NCBI GenBank assembly: GCA_964196195.1
Contig: CAXMSE010000019.1
Coordinates: forward strand, 1 to 41,396
Direction of reading: 5' to 3'
DNA length: 41,396 nt
Origin: OFTM10 sp964196195
GTDB lineage: Bacteria > Actinomycetota > Acidimicrobiia > Acidimicrobiales > Aldehydirespiratoraceae
In this document: positions 33,533 through 41,374 of the stretch, piece by piece
Numbering within the stretch: position 1 is the first letter of the stretch
How the letters are laid out: the number at the start of each line of letters is the position of its first letter
The notes under the pieces: model-generated
Told to the model about the DNA's origin: nothing
The model's input: the letters and a program-made list of their open reading frames with translations, nothing else
Databases searched by the model: none
Position numbers and translations under genes: made by a program

Positions 33533-34095
33533 CCGTCAGAGGCTATCGACACCATGGCGCACGCCATCTCGGTGTCGAGCACCGACCCGAATTCCGCGGC
33601 CAGCACCGCGGCGGTCGAACGAGCCAGTTGATCGGCGGTGACCCGAACCCCGTCGGGATCGGTGAGGTCGAACCCGTGGGTGGCGTCGAGAACAAACCAG
33701 AGGTTGTAGCCGAGGTCGCTCCCCGCTCGCGCCGTGGTCTCACAACACATACTCGTGGTGATCCCGCAGACGGCGATGCCTTCGATCTCGTTGTCGCTGA
33801 GCCAGGCGTGAAGGTCGGGCGATCCGTGGAAGGCCGAATGCACAGACTTGTGGACCTCCAGGTCGACCTCGCCGAGCACCTCGGGTTTGAGCGCGTGACC
33901 GGGGCGGTCGTCGCGTAGCGGGGACCGTGGATTGGTGGAGTGATGCACAATTCGCACAATCGGTTGGCCCGCTTGTCGCCATGCCTCCATCAGCTGGGCA
34001 ATGTTGGATTCACAGAGGGGGTTGTTGCGGTGGCCCCAATAGCCGGACTCGCCCAACCCCTGCTGCACATCGACGACGATGAGTGCCCGCTGCAT
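33529..34095 (-). CDS. Isochorismatase-family cysteine hydrolase
   Basis: A 188-residue member of the isochorismatase-like hydrolases. The catalytic triad is visible: Asp in ALIVVDVQQGLG, Lys in EVHKSVHSAFHG and the nucleophile Cys in CGITTSMCCETTARAG. Relatives include nicotinamidases and N-carbamoyl hydrolases, and the substrate cannot be fixed. The ATG at 34095 is used (GTG at 34104 also in frame). Its stop overlaps the miaB start by GTGA, so it is the first gene of the miaB-miaA operon. It occupies the place where recX often lies after recA in other bacteria. Confidence 0.85.
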   Translation of the reverse strand: MQRALIVVDVQQGLGESGYWGHRNNPLCESNIAQLMEAWRQAGQPIVRIVHHSTNPRSPLRDDRPGHALKPEVLGEVDLEVHKSVHSAFHGSPDLHAWLSDNEIEGIAVCGITTSMCCETTARAGSDLGYNLWFVLDATHGFDLTDPDGVRVTADQLARSTAAVLAAEFGSVLDTEMACAMVSIASDG

Positions 34096-34197
34096 GACTA
34101 CCACCTTGGCCCACCGGCCGCCCTAGCGCACGCCGCCAACCACCGGTGCCGCAACCCAATCAGGCAGCGTCTTGGCCCCGACCAACCCAAACCGGAA

Positions 34198-34223
34198 CGG
34201 ACCGCCCCGGCAGGGACGGTCCG
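34198..34223 (-). terminator. Hairpin downstream of recA
   Basis: A 7-bp inverted repeat CGGACCG/CGGTCCG (34198-34204, 34217-34223) encloses a C-rich/G-rich loop that can extend the stem. It lies about 50 bp beyond the recA stop and before the hydrolase start, in the recA direction. The sequence after it (TTCCGGTTTGGGTT) is only weakly T-rich, so termination may be partial. Confidence 0.5.
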
Positions 34224-34270
34224 CCGATCCGACTGGCTACCTCAGAGGGGGAGGAAAAGCCGCCGTCGGA

Positions 34271-35338
34271 CTAGTCGTCGAGCGCGATCGGGAGATCGTC
34301 GGCGTCGGTGAACTCTTCACCTTCACCTTCGATGAGATCGATCTCCTCTTCCTCGGTGTCCGGCATCACTGCCTTCCAGACCCGGTCGGAGATCTCCACC
34401 ATGATCTCGGGATTCTCGGTGAGGTACTTCTTGGCGTTTTCGCGGCCCTGGCCGAGTTGTTCGCCATCGTAGGTGTACCAGGCCCCGGACTTCTTGACGA
34501 TGCCTTCGTCGACCGCCAGGTCGAGTACCGAGCCCTCTCGGGAGATCCCCATTCCGTACATGATGTCGAATTCAGCCTGCTTGAACGGCGGGGCGCACTT
34601 GTTCTTGACGACCTTGACCCGAGTGCGGTTGCCCACGATCTCAACGCCGTCCTTGATCGATTCGATGCGGCGGATGTCGAGCCGGCACGAGGAGTAGAAC
34701 TTCAGTGCCCTGCCGCCGGGCGTGGTCTCCGGTGAGCCGAACATCACACCGATCTTCTCGCGGAGTTGGTTGATGAAGATGAGAACGGTTTTGGACTTGC
34801 TGAGGTTGCCGGTGAGTTTGCGAAGTGCCTGCGACATCAGGCGGGCCTGGAGGCCGACATGATGATCGCCCATGTCGCCCTCGATCTCTGCCCGAGGGGT
34901 GAGGGCAGCCACCGAATCGATCACGATCACATCGAGGGCACCTGAGCGGACCAGCATGTCGGTGATCTCGAGAGCCTGCTCGCCGGTGTCGGGCTGGGAG
35001 ATCAGCAGCTCGTCGATGTCGACCCCGATGGCCCTCGCGTAGACCGGATCCATCGCATGCTCTGCGTCGATGTAGGCGCAGATACCGCCATTACGTTGGG
35101 CCTCGGCGACGACATGAGTTGCGAGGGTGCTCTTGCCCGATGATTCCGGACCGAAGATCTCGGTGACCCGACCCCGAGGGAGACCACCGATACCGAGGGC
35201 GAGGTCGAGAGCGAGAGCACCGGTGGGGATGGACTCGATGTTCATCGTGGTCTTCTCGCCCATCTTCATGACCGAGCCCTTACCGAACTGCTTCTCGATC
35301 TGCCCGAGGGCCATGTCGAGTGCCTTGTCTCGTTCCAC
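34271..35338 (-). CDS. recA: Recombinase RecA
   Basis: A 355-residue strand-exchange ATPase and LexA coprotease. The Walker A motif GPESSGKST is at 63-71. Further landmarks are IDAEHAMDPVYARAIGVD, VIVIDSVAALTPRAEIEG, LMSQALRKLTGNLSKS, INQLREKIGVMFGSPETTPG (loop L2 region) and GRENAKKYL. The acidic tail ends DADDLPIALDD. The start is GTG with AGGAG 6 nt upstream. A perfect LexA box lies 128 bp upstream of the start codon. No intein and no recX gene nearby. Confidence 0.99.
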   Translation of the reverse strand: MERDKALDMALGQIEKQFGKGSVMKMGEKTTMNIESIPTGALALDLALGIGGLPRGRVTEIFGPESSGKSTLATHVVAEAQRNGGICAYIDAEHAMDPVYARAIGVDIDELLISQPDTGEQALEITDMLVRSGALDVIVIDSVAALTPRAEIEGDMGDHHVGLQARLMSQALRKLTGNLSKSKTVLIFINQLREKIGVMFGSPETTPGGRALKFYSSCRLDIRRIESIKDGVEIVGNRTRVKVVKNKCAPPFKQAEFDIMYGMGISREGSVLDLAVDEGIVKKSGAWYTYDGEQLGQGRENAKKYLTENPEIMVEISDRVWKAVMPDTEEEEIDLIEGEGEEFTDADDLPIALDD

Positions 35339-35465
35339 TATTGCTCCTGGAGTGTTGCTGCCCGCTGGCAGGTTGTGTGTTTTGGGGTGTGGTGTTGGAC
35401 CCGAACATTACGGAGGGGGTGTGACACTCTCTCTCCGATTCGAACGAATGACAACAGCGTAATTG

Positions 35466-35479
35466 CGAACACTCGTTCG
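35466..35479. promoter_or_regulatory. LexA (SOS) box in the recA/sigma-factor gap
   Basis: CGAACACTCGTTCG is a perfect CGAAC-N4-GTTCG palindrome between divergent recA and the ECF sigma gene. A further half site CGAAC begins at 35441. It should place recA under LexA. Because it lies only 23 bp upstream of the sigma gene's TGTCAG promoter element, it could also influence that gene. Confidence 0.88.
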
Positions 35480-35501
35480 ATCAAGCATCTTCAACTCTTT
35501 C

Positions 35502-35529
35502 TGTCAGGTTTCTCCTCGGGCCGGAGACA
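35502..35529 (+). promoter_or_regulatory. ECF-type promoter motif upstream of the sigma gene
   Basis: TGTCAG (35502-35507) and GGAGACA (35523-35529), separated by 15 bp, lie 34 bp before the sigma gene ATG. Nearly the same sequence (CTGTCAG-TTT...CGG-CCGGAGACA-ACAT) lies before the lipoprotein hydrolase at 37021. TGTCA-type -35 elements are known for several ECF groups. Two copies flanking one ECF locus suggest autoregulation and a shared regulon. Confidence 0.6.
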
Positions 35530-35563
35530 TACATTTGTGTACCTCCATCCGGCCGAGGCCCCG

Positions 35564-36103
35564 ATGTCGTCACGTGCGACCGAGTTCAGCGATCTCTATG
35601 AGAGCCACCACCGGCAGGTGCTCGCGTACTGTCTTCGGCGCACCGGCGAAGCCGACGCCCACGACGCAACCTCAGAAGTGTTCGCAACTGCGTGGCGCCG
35701 ACTCGACGATCTGCCCGACCCGGACACGGAACTCGCCTGGCTCTATGGAGTGGCCCGCCGGGTGCTGTCGCGTCAGTGGCGAGGTGCCGGCCGGTTCTCC
35801 CGACTCCGAGATCGGGTACAGGCCCAACCTCGCCAGACCTCCCCCGACCCGGCCACCGCGGCCGTACGAAGCTACGAAGACTCGCTCGTGCTCGCGGCAG
35901 CCAAGACATTGAAGGCTCTTGACCAGGAGGTCTTGCGCCTTGCCGCCTGGGAGGGCCTCGCCCACCGCGAGATCGCCGAGGTTCTCGACATCGACGTGGC
36001 CGCGGTGGATCAACGTTTCCATCGGGCCAAGAAACGTCTGGCCACTGCCTATCTGGCTCTTGCCGGCACCGAGACCTCAGCCACTTCAGAAGGCTCGACA
36101 TGA
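35564..36103 (+). CDS. ECF-family RNA polymerase sigma factor
   Basis: A 179-residue sigma-70 factor with only regions 2 and 4. Region 2 (FSDLYESHHRQVLAYCLRRT, then SEVFATAWRRLDDLPD and ELAWLYGVARRVLSRQWRG) binds core and the -10 element. Region 4 (LKALDQEVLRLAAWEGLAHR to RFHRAKKRLA) binds the -35 element. The ATG at 35564 has GAGG just upstream; the longer open frame would run back through the promoter. The stop overlaps the next gene by ATGA, the common sigma/anti-sigma layout. The ECF group is not determined. Confidence 0.93.
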   Translation: MSSRATEFSDLYESHHRQVLAYCLRRTGEADAHDATSEVFATAWRRLDDLPDPDTELAWLYGVARRVLSRQWRGAGRFSRLRDRVQAQPRQTSPDPATAAVRSYEDSLVLAAAKTLKALDQEVLRLAAWEGLAHREIAEVLDIDVAAVDQRFHRAKKRLATAYLALAGTETSATSEGST

Positions 36104-36915
36104 GCAACCACGAGAGCATCTACGCCAAGTTCGTTGCCGCCAACCCGGTACCCGACCCCGAGAAGCTGTCCGCGACGCCAACCACCGCACAAGCAGAACT
36201 CAGACTGATCGTGCCTGATTCATCAGCCGACGAGGTCGAAGTCATCGACCTCTTCTCCGACGCGGGTAGCCCACGACGTGGCCACCTGACCCGTCGCGTC
36301 GCACTCGCTGCCGGCCTGGTGTTGCTGATCGGGGCCGCCGTCCTGACGCGAGCGTCCGAGCCCGATCTCGATGCCGCCGCTTCACCCGATCCCATCACGC
36401 CCACCGAGCAGGCCACAGCCTTCCTCGCCCGTTTCGAAGCAGGTGATCTCGACGGCGCCATCGATCTGCTGTCGGATCCGCTCGGGTCGGTGTGGTTCAT
36501 CTCGATCGGCCCGGTGAACCGCACCGAACAGATCCGTGACTATCTCGAATTCGCCCAAGCGGTAGGAGTGGAGGCCGAACTCATCGAGTGCAACACCGAG
36601 ACCATCGGCCCCAGCACCCTCGTCATCTGCGAAGCCAACCAGCAGACCACAGCCTTGCTACCTCTTGATCTCAGGTTCCCCACGTTCGACATGACCTTCG
36701 AGGTCTGGGACGACGGCATCCGGAAGATCGACTTCATTGAGCACCTTCTCGGCGACTTCGACGCCGCGTTCGACGACAGCCGTTTCTTCGAGTTCGCCTC
36801 TGCTGAGCTCGCACCCCGCGGCTTGCTCCAGAGCGGCGGAGATCCGGTCTGGTCGAGGGAGAACGGCGAACTGGTGCGCGGACTCGTCGCGGGCTTCCTC
36901 GCCACCGACAGCTGA
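36100..36915 (+). CDS. Membrane protein coupled to the ECF sigma, probable anti-sigma factor
   Basis: A 271-residue single-pass protein. The cytoplasmic N-terminus has the IYAKFVAANPVPDPEKL opening common in actinobacterial sigma-linked membrane proteins. A transmembrane helix (RRVALAAGLVLLIGAAVLT) lies near residues 67-87, and the ~180-residue exterior part resembles a SnoaL/NTF2-like sensor (TEQATAFLARFEAGDLDGAI). No zinc-binding HxxxCxxC anti-sigma motif is seen, so the mode of sigma binding would differ from ZAS proteins. The start overlaps the sigma stop. Anti-sigma function is inferred from operon position. Confidence 0.7.
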   Translation: MSNHESIYAKFVAANPVPDPEKLSATPTTAQAELRLIVPDSSADEVEVIDLFSDAGSPRRGHLTRRVALAAGLVLLIGAAVLTRASEPDLDAAASPDPITPTEQATAFLARFEAGDLDGAIDLLSDPLGSVWFISIGPVNRTEQIRDYLEFAQAVGVEAELIECNTETIGPSTLVICEANQQTTALLPLDLRFPTFDMTFEVWDDGIRKIDFIEHLLGDFDAAFDDSRFFEFASAELAPRGLLQSGGDPVWSRENGELVRGLVAGFLATDS

Positions 36916-36940
36916 AGACACGGCCGGCCGCGGCATCGCC

Positions 36941-36967
36941 TGTCAGATTTTGATCGGTCCGGAGACA
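36941..36967 (+). promoter_or_regulatory. Second ECF-type promoter motif, upstream of the hydrolase
   Basis: TGTCAG (36941-36946) and GGAGACA (36961-36967), separated by 14 bp, match the motif before the sigma gene, including surrounding bases (CTGTCAG-TTT, CGG-CCGGAGACA-ACAT). The ATG follows 53 bp later. An 11-bp perfect inverted repeat TTGATCGGTCC/GGACCGATCAA (36950-36960, 37011-37021) brackets the -10 element and the start codon, and could be an operator or an RNA stem. Confidence 0.6.
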
Positions 36968-37020
36968 GACATCTCGGGAACAGCGTTCGGCCGTTCTCGA
37001 TCTGACACAGGGACCGATCA

Positions 37021-37896
37021 ATGATGTTCACCAGAACAAGCACCAGCCTGCTCACGATCCTGGCGCTCACCGCGGCCGCCTGTGGAACAGCCACTTCCGG
37101 TGTTGCCGAAGCCGCCGAACCGATCGCCGAACCGATGGCACAAGATGTCCGATACGGCGCAGAGATCGCCGACGGCCACACCAGCGAGCCTGAGCTGGAT
37201 GTGTGGGCGCCGGCCGACGCCGACGAGGCTCCGGTCCTGATCATCCTCGACGGTGAACCGCCGTCGAGACATTCCACCGAGGAGATCGCCGCTGCGCTGG
37301 CCGGGCACGGATTCGTGGTGTTGAACGCGGACTGGCAGCTCGACCCCGACCACTTGCTGGCGACAGGCGCTCACTACCAGGCCGCCTGCCTCGTCCGGTA
37401 CGCGCGGGCAAACGCCGAACGCTTCGGCGGGGACCCCGGACGGGTGATCATCGTCGGCTACTCAGCAGGAGGGTCGATGGCCTCACTACTGGCCCTCAAT
37501 GGTGACGCCGTGCAGGGACAGTGCGAACAAGACGAGTCCTTGTCACCGGTTCCCGATGCCTTCATCGGGCTCGCCGGCGGCTTTGAGTACCTGGTTCTCG
37601 ACTCTCCCGAACCCGGGTTCGGCGCACATCTCTTCACAGCCGACGAGGCACGGTGGGCGATGCTCAACCCATATGAGCACCTCGACGCGGCAACCGGCGT
37701 GGATGCGCTGTTGATCCACGGCGACAGCGATTGGACCGTCTCTCCGGGATCCACCAACAGATTCGGAGCTGCCCTGAAGAGCAGGGGCGCCGACGTCACG
37801 ATCCATCTCATCGAAGAAGTCGGACACGACCTCGTCTCCGAGCCTGCGGTGAGCATTATCGTCGACCACATCGCTGAGTGGATGGCACGCGGCTAA
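37021..37896 (+). CDS. Alpha/beta-hydrolase lipoprotein
   Basis: A 291-residue secreted hydrolase. The lipoprotein signal peptide ends LALTAAACG (lipobox Cys near residue 21). A linker and a dienelactone-hydrolase/esterase-like domain follow: the nucleophile elbow is GYSAGGSMASL, the acid is probably in LLIHGDSDWTVSP, and the His is in EEVGHDLVSEP. The region DVWAPADADEAPVLIILDGE opens the domain. The substrate is unknown. The upstream motif links it to the neighbouring ECF sigma factor, suggesting an envelope-related response gene. Confidence 0.82.
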   Translation: MMFTRTSTSLLTILALTAAACGTATSGVAEAAEPIAEPMAQDVRYGAEIADGHTSEPELDVWAPADADEAPVLIILDGEPPSRHSTEEIAAALAGHGFVVLNADWQLDPDHLLATGAHYQAACLVRYARANAERFGGDPGRVIIVGYSAGGSMASLLALNGDAVQGQCEQDESLSPVPDAFIGLAGGFEYLVLDSPEPGFGAHLFTADEARWAMLNPYEHLDAATGVDALLIHGDSDWTVSPGSTNRFGAALKSRGADVTIHLIEEVGHDLVSEPAVSIIVDHIAEWMARG

Positions 37897-37906
37897 GGGG
37901 TCTGAG

Positions 37907-37928
37907 CTCAACTCCGGGTCGAGTTGAG
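37907..37928 (+). terminator. Hairpin after the hydrolase gene
   Basis: CTCAACTC (37907-37914) and GAGTTGAG (37921-37928) form a perfect 8-bp stem with a 6-nt loop, 11 bp after the hydrolase stop. There is no T run after it, so it could be a weak terminator or a 3' stabilising stem. Confidence 0.4.
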
Positions 37929-38012
37929 GTCCTCGGATACGATTCGGGCCGATCTGGAACGAATCCCCTCCAGGGAGCGTTTACCATGTAAGCCAGATTC
38001 CAGGAGCAATCG

Positions 38013-38411
38013 ATGACCGACATGCAGTTCGAGGACAAGGACCTCCGCGACCGCCTCAGCGCAGAACAGTACGCCGTCACCCAGAAGGCGGGCACCGAGC
38101 CGGCCTTCACCGGCGAGTACTGGGATTGCCACGACGACGGCACCTACCGCTGCGTCGTGTGCGACACGGCCCTGTTCTCGAGCGACACCAAGTTCGAGTC
38201 GGGCAGTGGATGGCCGAGCTTTTTCGACACGGTCGGTCCCGACGTGGTGGAGATCCATACCGACTCGACCCACGGAATGGTGCGAGAGGAAGCGGTGTGC
38301 GCCAAATGCAGCGCCCACCTGGGCCATCGCTTCCCCGACGGCCCCACTCCCACCGGCGATCGCTACTGCATGAACTCGGCCAGCCTCCGGCTCGATCGAG
38401 ACGACGCGTAA
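38013..38411 (+). CDS. msrB: Peptide-methionine (R)-S-oxide reductase
   Basis: A 132-residue repair enzyme that reduces R-methionine sulfoxide in proteins. Structural zinc cysteines are CVVC and CAKC. The family motifs are SGSGWPSFF and HLGHRFPDGP, and the catalytic Cys is in RYCMNSASL. Length is that of a free-standing MsrB, without MsrA. The ATG at 38013 has AGGAG upstream. No signal peptide is seen, so it acts in the cytoplasm. Confidence 0.97.
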   Translation: MTDMQFEDKDLRDRLSAEQYAVTQKAGTEPAFTGEYWDCHDDGTYRCVVCDTALFSSDTKFESGSGWPSFFDTVGPDVVEIHTDSTHGMVREEAVCAKCSAHLGHRFPDGPTPTGDRYCMNSASLRLDRDDA

Positions 38412-38472
38412 CCCATCTCCGGCGCAGTCGAAGGATCGGGAACCCAGTGGTGGTGCGCGGCGTCGTACTGCC

Positions 38473-39396
38473 ATGACACTTCGATTCTCGACTGCTCTCG
38501 TAGCCCTCGCCATCGTCGCCGGAGCTTGCGGCGGAGCATCCACCCAGGTCGGCCCGGCCGGACCCTCCGACTCCACATCGACGACCACGACGAATCCGCC
38601 CGCCGACGACGACACACCAGGCGCCAGGCTCACAACCGCCAGGGCGCGTTGGGCTGAAGCCGGTCCGACGTCATACCGCCTCACTGTGCAGGAGCTGTGC
38701 TTCTGCGCTGAGACGATCTGGGTCGACACGACTGTCGACGGTGTGGTCACCAGCCATGAGCCCGGATCGCCAGAGTCGGTCTGGAACCCGGGCGAACGCA
38801 CGATGGAAGACCTCTTCGCCCAGGTTGAGGGGGCCATCGTCGACGGCTACGCCACCCTCGAGCTCGAGTTCGATCCCCGAACCGGCGGCCTCGTTCGATT
38901 CTGGGTGGATGTCGACGAACGGACAGCGGACGAGGAGAACGGAGTGCTCGTATCGCTCGAGCGTCTCGACGAACCGGTAATCGATCCGACCTTACTTGTC
39001 GACCACTACGGCTGTGGCTATCTCTTCGCACTCGGCAGTCCCACGGAGGACCTCGCCCTGCAGATCATGTGGCGTGGTGGCACAGCACCGAACGTCTCGT
39101 CAGCAGTGCAGTTCCCGTCGGATCGCTGGCTCGGCGAGCTGCGTTCCGGCTCCGATCTGTTCGCCAACTGGTGCGACGACGTCATCGAGGTCGATGACCC
39201 CACACCGGTCGTGGACCGGACATGGAATCTCACCGCTGGAACACTGACCATCGGCGCCCTCGGCGAGGGCGGTTTCTGCCTCGGCTCGGTCTCTGCATCG
39301 CTCGAGGATGCTGTCGTAGAGGGAGCGAGCGGCGAGCTCCTCGAACTCGGCGATCTCGAACTGGTCAACGACTCCTTCGGCTGTTTCGCGGGCTGA
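38473..39396 (+). CDS. Lipoprotein with DUF6174-like domain
   Basis: A 307-residue secreted protein. The signal peptide ends AIVAGACGG with a lipobox Cys, followed by a Ser/Thr/Pro linker (DSTSTTTTNPPADDD). Residues ~55-150 (RARWAEAGPTSYRLTVQELC, then FCAETIWVDTTVDGVVTSHE) match the pattern of DUF6174 domains, small beta-rich extracellular modules with a paired Cys-x-Cys. The remaining ~150 residues contain four further cysteines and no recognised motif; a second beta domain is likely. Function unknown. Confidence 0.75.
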   Translation: MTLRFSTALVALAIVAGACGGASTQVGPAGPSDSTSTTTTNPPADDDTPGARLTTARARWAEAGPTSYRLTVQELCFCAETIWVDTTVDGVVTSHEPGSPESVWNPGERTMEDLFAQVEGAIVDGYATLELEFDPRTGGLVRFWVDVDERTADEENGVLVSLERLDEPVIDPTLLVDHYGCGYLFALGSPTEDLALQIMWRGGTAPNVSSAVQFPSDRWLGELRSGSDLFANWCDDVIEVDDPTPVVDRTWNLTAGTLTIGALGEGGFCLGSVSASLEDAVVEGASGELLELGDLELVNDSFGCFAG

Positions 39397-39424
39397 CTTC
39401 GGCCCTCAGTACTCTGGACTACTC

Positions 39425-40756
39425 ATGGCCTCCACCTTCAGCGAACTCGGAGTTTCCGACCCGATCGTGAACGTGCTCCGCAAGGCAGGCATACGCAAAC
39501 CGTTCCCCGTGCAGGCGAAGACCATTCCCGACCTCCTCGCCGGCCGCGACATCGTCGGCCGCGCACCTACTGGCTCGGGCAAGACCCTCGCCTTCGGCAT
39601 ACCCGCGCTGATGACGGTGCCACGGGCCGAACCGAAGCGCCCCGTCGCTCTCGTGCTCGCACCCACTCGTGAGCTTGCGGCCCAGATCGCATCCGACCTC
39701 CTCCCCCTCGCCGAGGTCGTCGAGCGCAGGATCACGGCAATTTATGGTGGGGTCGCGATCGAACCCCAGATCAAGAAGCTTCGGCGCGGAGTCGATGTGC
39801 TCGTTGCCACGCCCGGGCGGCTCGAAGATCTAATCTCCCAGCGGGAAGTCACGCTCGAATCTGTCGCGACCGTGGTGGTCGACGAGGCCGACCGCATGGC
39901 CGACATGGGCTTCCTACCGGTCGTGCGCCGCCTTCTCGACCAAACCAGCAAGGACCGCCAGACGGCCCTCTACTCGGCCACGCTCGACGGCGATGTCGGC
40001 AAGATCATCGATGAGTTCCAGACCGACCCGATTCACCACGAGGTCGGCTCGGCCGCCCCCGACCTGGAGTCGATGCAACATCACTTCTGGGTGCTGCCCC
40101 GGGCCGATCGCATACCTCTTTGTGCGTCGGTAGTCGCCACCTTCGGCCGCACAATTGTCTTCGCCCGCACCCGCCATGGTGCCGATCGCGCCGCCAGGCA
40201 GTTGGAGAGCACCGGGATCAAGGCGGCGGCGATCCACGGCAACCGCTCCCAGGCCCAACGTAAGCAGGCACTCGACGACTTCATCGCCGGCAAGGCCCAA
40301 GCACTGGTTGCCACCGATGTCGCCGCCCGAGGCATCCACGTCGACGCGGTCGCGTGTGTGGTGCATTTTGATCCGGTCGACGAGGACTCCGCCTATGTCC
40401 ACCGCTCGGGCCGCACCGCGAGGGCGGGCGCCCACGGCCATGTCGTGTCGTTCGTCGACCCCGGCCAGGTCCGCCTCGTCAAGGCCATGAAACGCCGGCT
40501 GGGCCTACCCCAGGAGCTCACCCCGCCGCCGGAGACCGAGAACGAGCCGCTCTCCGAAGTGAAACCCGCCCCGGGGAGTCCCAGAGCATCACACGAAAGA
40601 CCCGACGCTCCTCGGGGGAAGCCGCAGCACAAGTCGCCTCGACCGGCGAAAAAGGCTGCCAGCAAGAAGGGGCGCAAGCCGAAGAATCGGAGCCGACCCA
40701 GCGCGAAGGGGCAACCGAAACGATCCGGTCAGGCCCAGAAACGGCGGCGCCGCTAG
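39425..40756 (+). CDS. DEAD-box ATP-dependent RNA helicase with basic C-terminal tail
   Basis: A 443-residue helicase with motif I APTGSGKT, PTRELA, TPGRLEDL, VVVDEADRMADMG, SAT, ATDVAARGIHVDAVACVV and HRSGRTARAG. It is a paralogue of the helicase at 8546. After residue ~365 it has an 80-residue Lys/Arg-rich tail (KKAASKKGRKPKNRSRP region, ending QAQKRRRR) typical of helicases that bind structured RNA nonspecifically. Its TAG stop lies in the palindrome CTAG, which also provides the stop of the convergent GNAT gene. Confidence 0.95.
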   Translation: MASTFSELGVSDPIVNVLRKAGIRKPFPVQAKTIPDLLAGRDIVGRAPTGSGKTLAFGIPALMTVPRAEPKRPVALVLAPTRELAAQIASDLLPLAEVVERRITAIYGGVAIEPQIKKLRRGVDVLVATPGRLEDLISQREVTLESVATVVVDEADRMADMGFLPVVRRLLDQTSKDRQTALYSATLDGDVGKIIDEFQTDPIHHEVGSAAPDLESMQHHFWVLPRADRIPLCASVVATFGRTIVFARTRHGADRAARQLESTGIKAAAIHGNRSQAQRKQALDDFIAGKAQALVATDVAARGIHVDAVACVVHFDPVDEDSAYVHRSGRTARAGAHGHVVSFVDPGQVRLVKAMKRRLGLPQELTPPPETENEPLSEVKPAPGSPRASHERPDAPRGKPQHKSPRPAKKAASKKGRKPKNRSRPSAKGQPKRSGQAQKRRRR

Positions 40757-41172
40757 CTCGCGGGCCCCGGCCGCAACATCCAGTGCTCGGGGGTGTCGAT
40801 CGGCACGAATCCGAACCCGGCATAGAGTCCGTGAGCATCCTGGGTGGCGAGCAGGTATCGACCCACCCCGGCCACACGCGGGTGGTCGATGGCCGCTCCG
40901 ATCAACTGCTTTCCGATCCCGATGCCACGCGCCGACTCGAGTACGAACACGTCGCAGAGCCAGGCGAAGGTGGCCCCGTCAGAAACCACCCGGGCGAACC
41001 CGACCGTTCGGCGCTCACTGTCCAGTGCGCCGACCACGACAGCGCTGCCGCCGACGGCCCGGTCGAACACCTCTCGCGGACGGCCTCGCGACCAGTAGGC
41101 ATCGTGGTGGAGGAACCCGAAAACGACATCCATGTCGATCGCGTGGGGTTCGAAGGTGATGCTGGTGTCCAT
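40753..41172 (-). CDS. GNAT-family N-acetyltransferase
   Basis: A 139-residue acetyltransferase. The acetyl-CoA pyrophosphate-binding motif is in ESARGIGIGKQLIGAAI (RGxGxGxxL pattern), preceded by the beta-strand segment FAWLCDVFV and followed by LLATQDAHGLYAGFGFVP. The ATG at 41172 (MDTSITFEPH) gives a normal GNAT length; a longer open frame upstream has no support. It is convergent with the helicase, sharing CTAG. The acceptor substrate is unknown. Confidence 0.88.
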   Translation of the reverse strand: MDTSITFEPHAIDMDVVFGFLHHDAYWSRGRPREVFDRAVGGSAVVVGALDSERRTVGFARVVSDGATFAWLCDVFVLESARGIGIGKQLIGAAIDHPRVAGVGRYLLATQDAHGLYAGFGFVPIDTPEHWMLRPGPAS

Positions 41173-41221
41173 CACGCGATTCTCGTTTGCGACAGCTCGA
41201 TACACCAGCGAACGCGTAGCG

Positions 41222-41374
41222 ATGGGTGTCATCTCACTCGACGGTCTTACCGGCAACCAGTTCGATACCTCCCTCGCGGCCCGTCGCGGTTGGATCCAGC
41301 AGCACCACGACCGGGCGGGCGACATCGAGCTCGTGCGCTGGTCGGGCGCCACACCCGACGAATGGATGCCCTAG
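41222..41374 (+). CDS. Small hypothetical ORF, 50 aa
   Basis: An open frame from ATG 41222 (MGVISLDGLTGNQFDTSLAA) to TAG 41372-41374, ending SGATPDEWMP, divergent from the GNAT gene. It has a protein-like composition but no recognised family and no good ribosome-binding site. An ATG immediately after the stop (41375) opens another frame (MLEALDA) that leaves the window, so this could be a small gene heading an operon or a fragment. Confidence 0.35.
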   Translation: MGVISLDGLTGNQFDTSLAARRGWIQQHHDRAGDIELVRWSGATPDEWMP

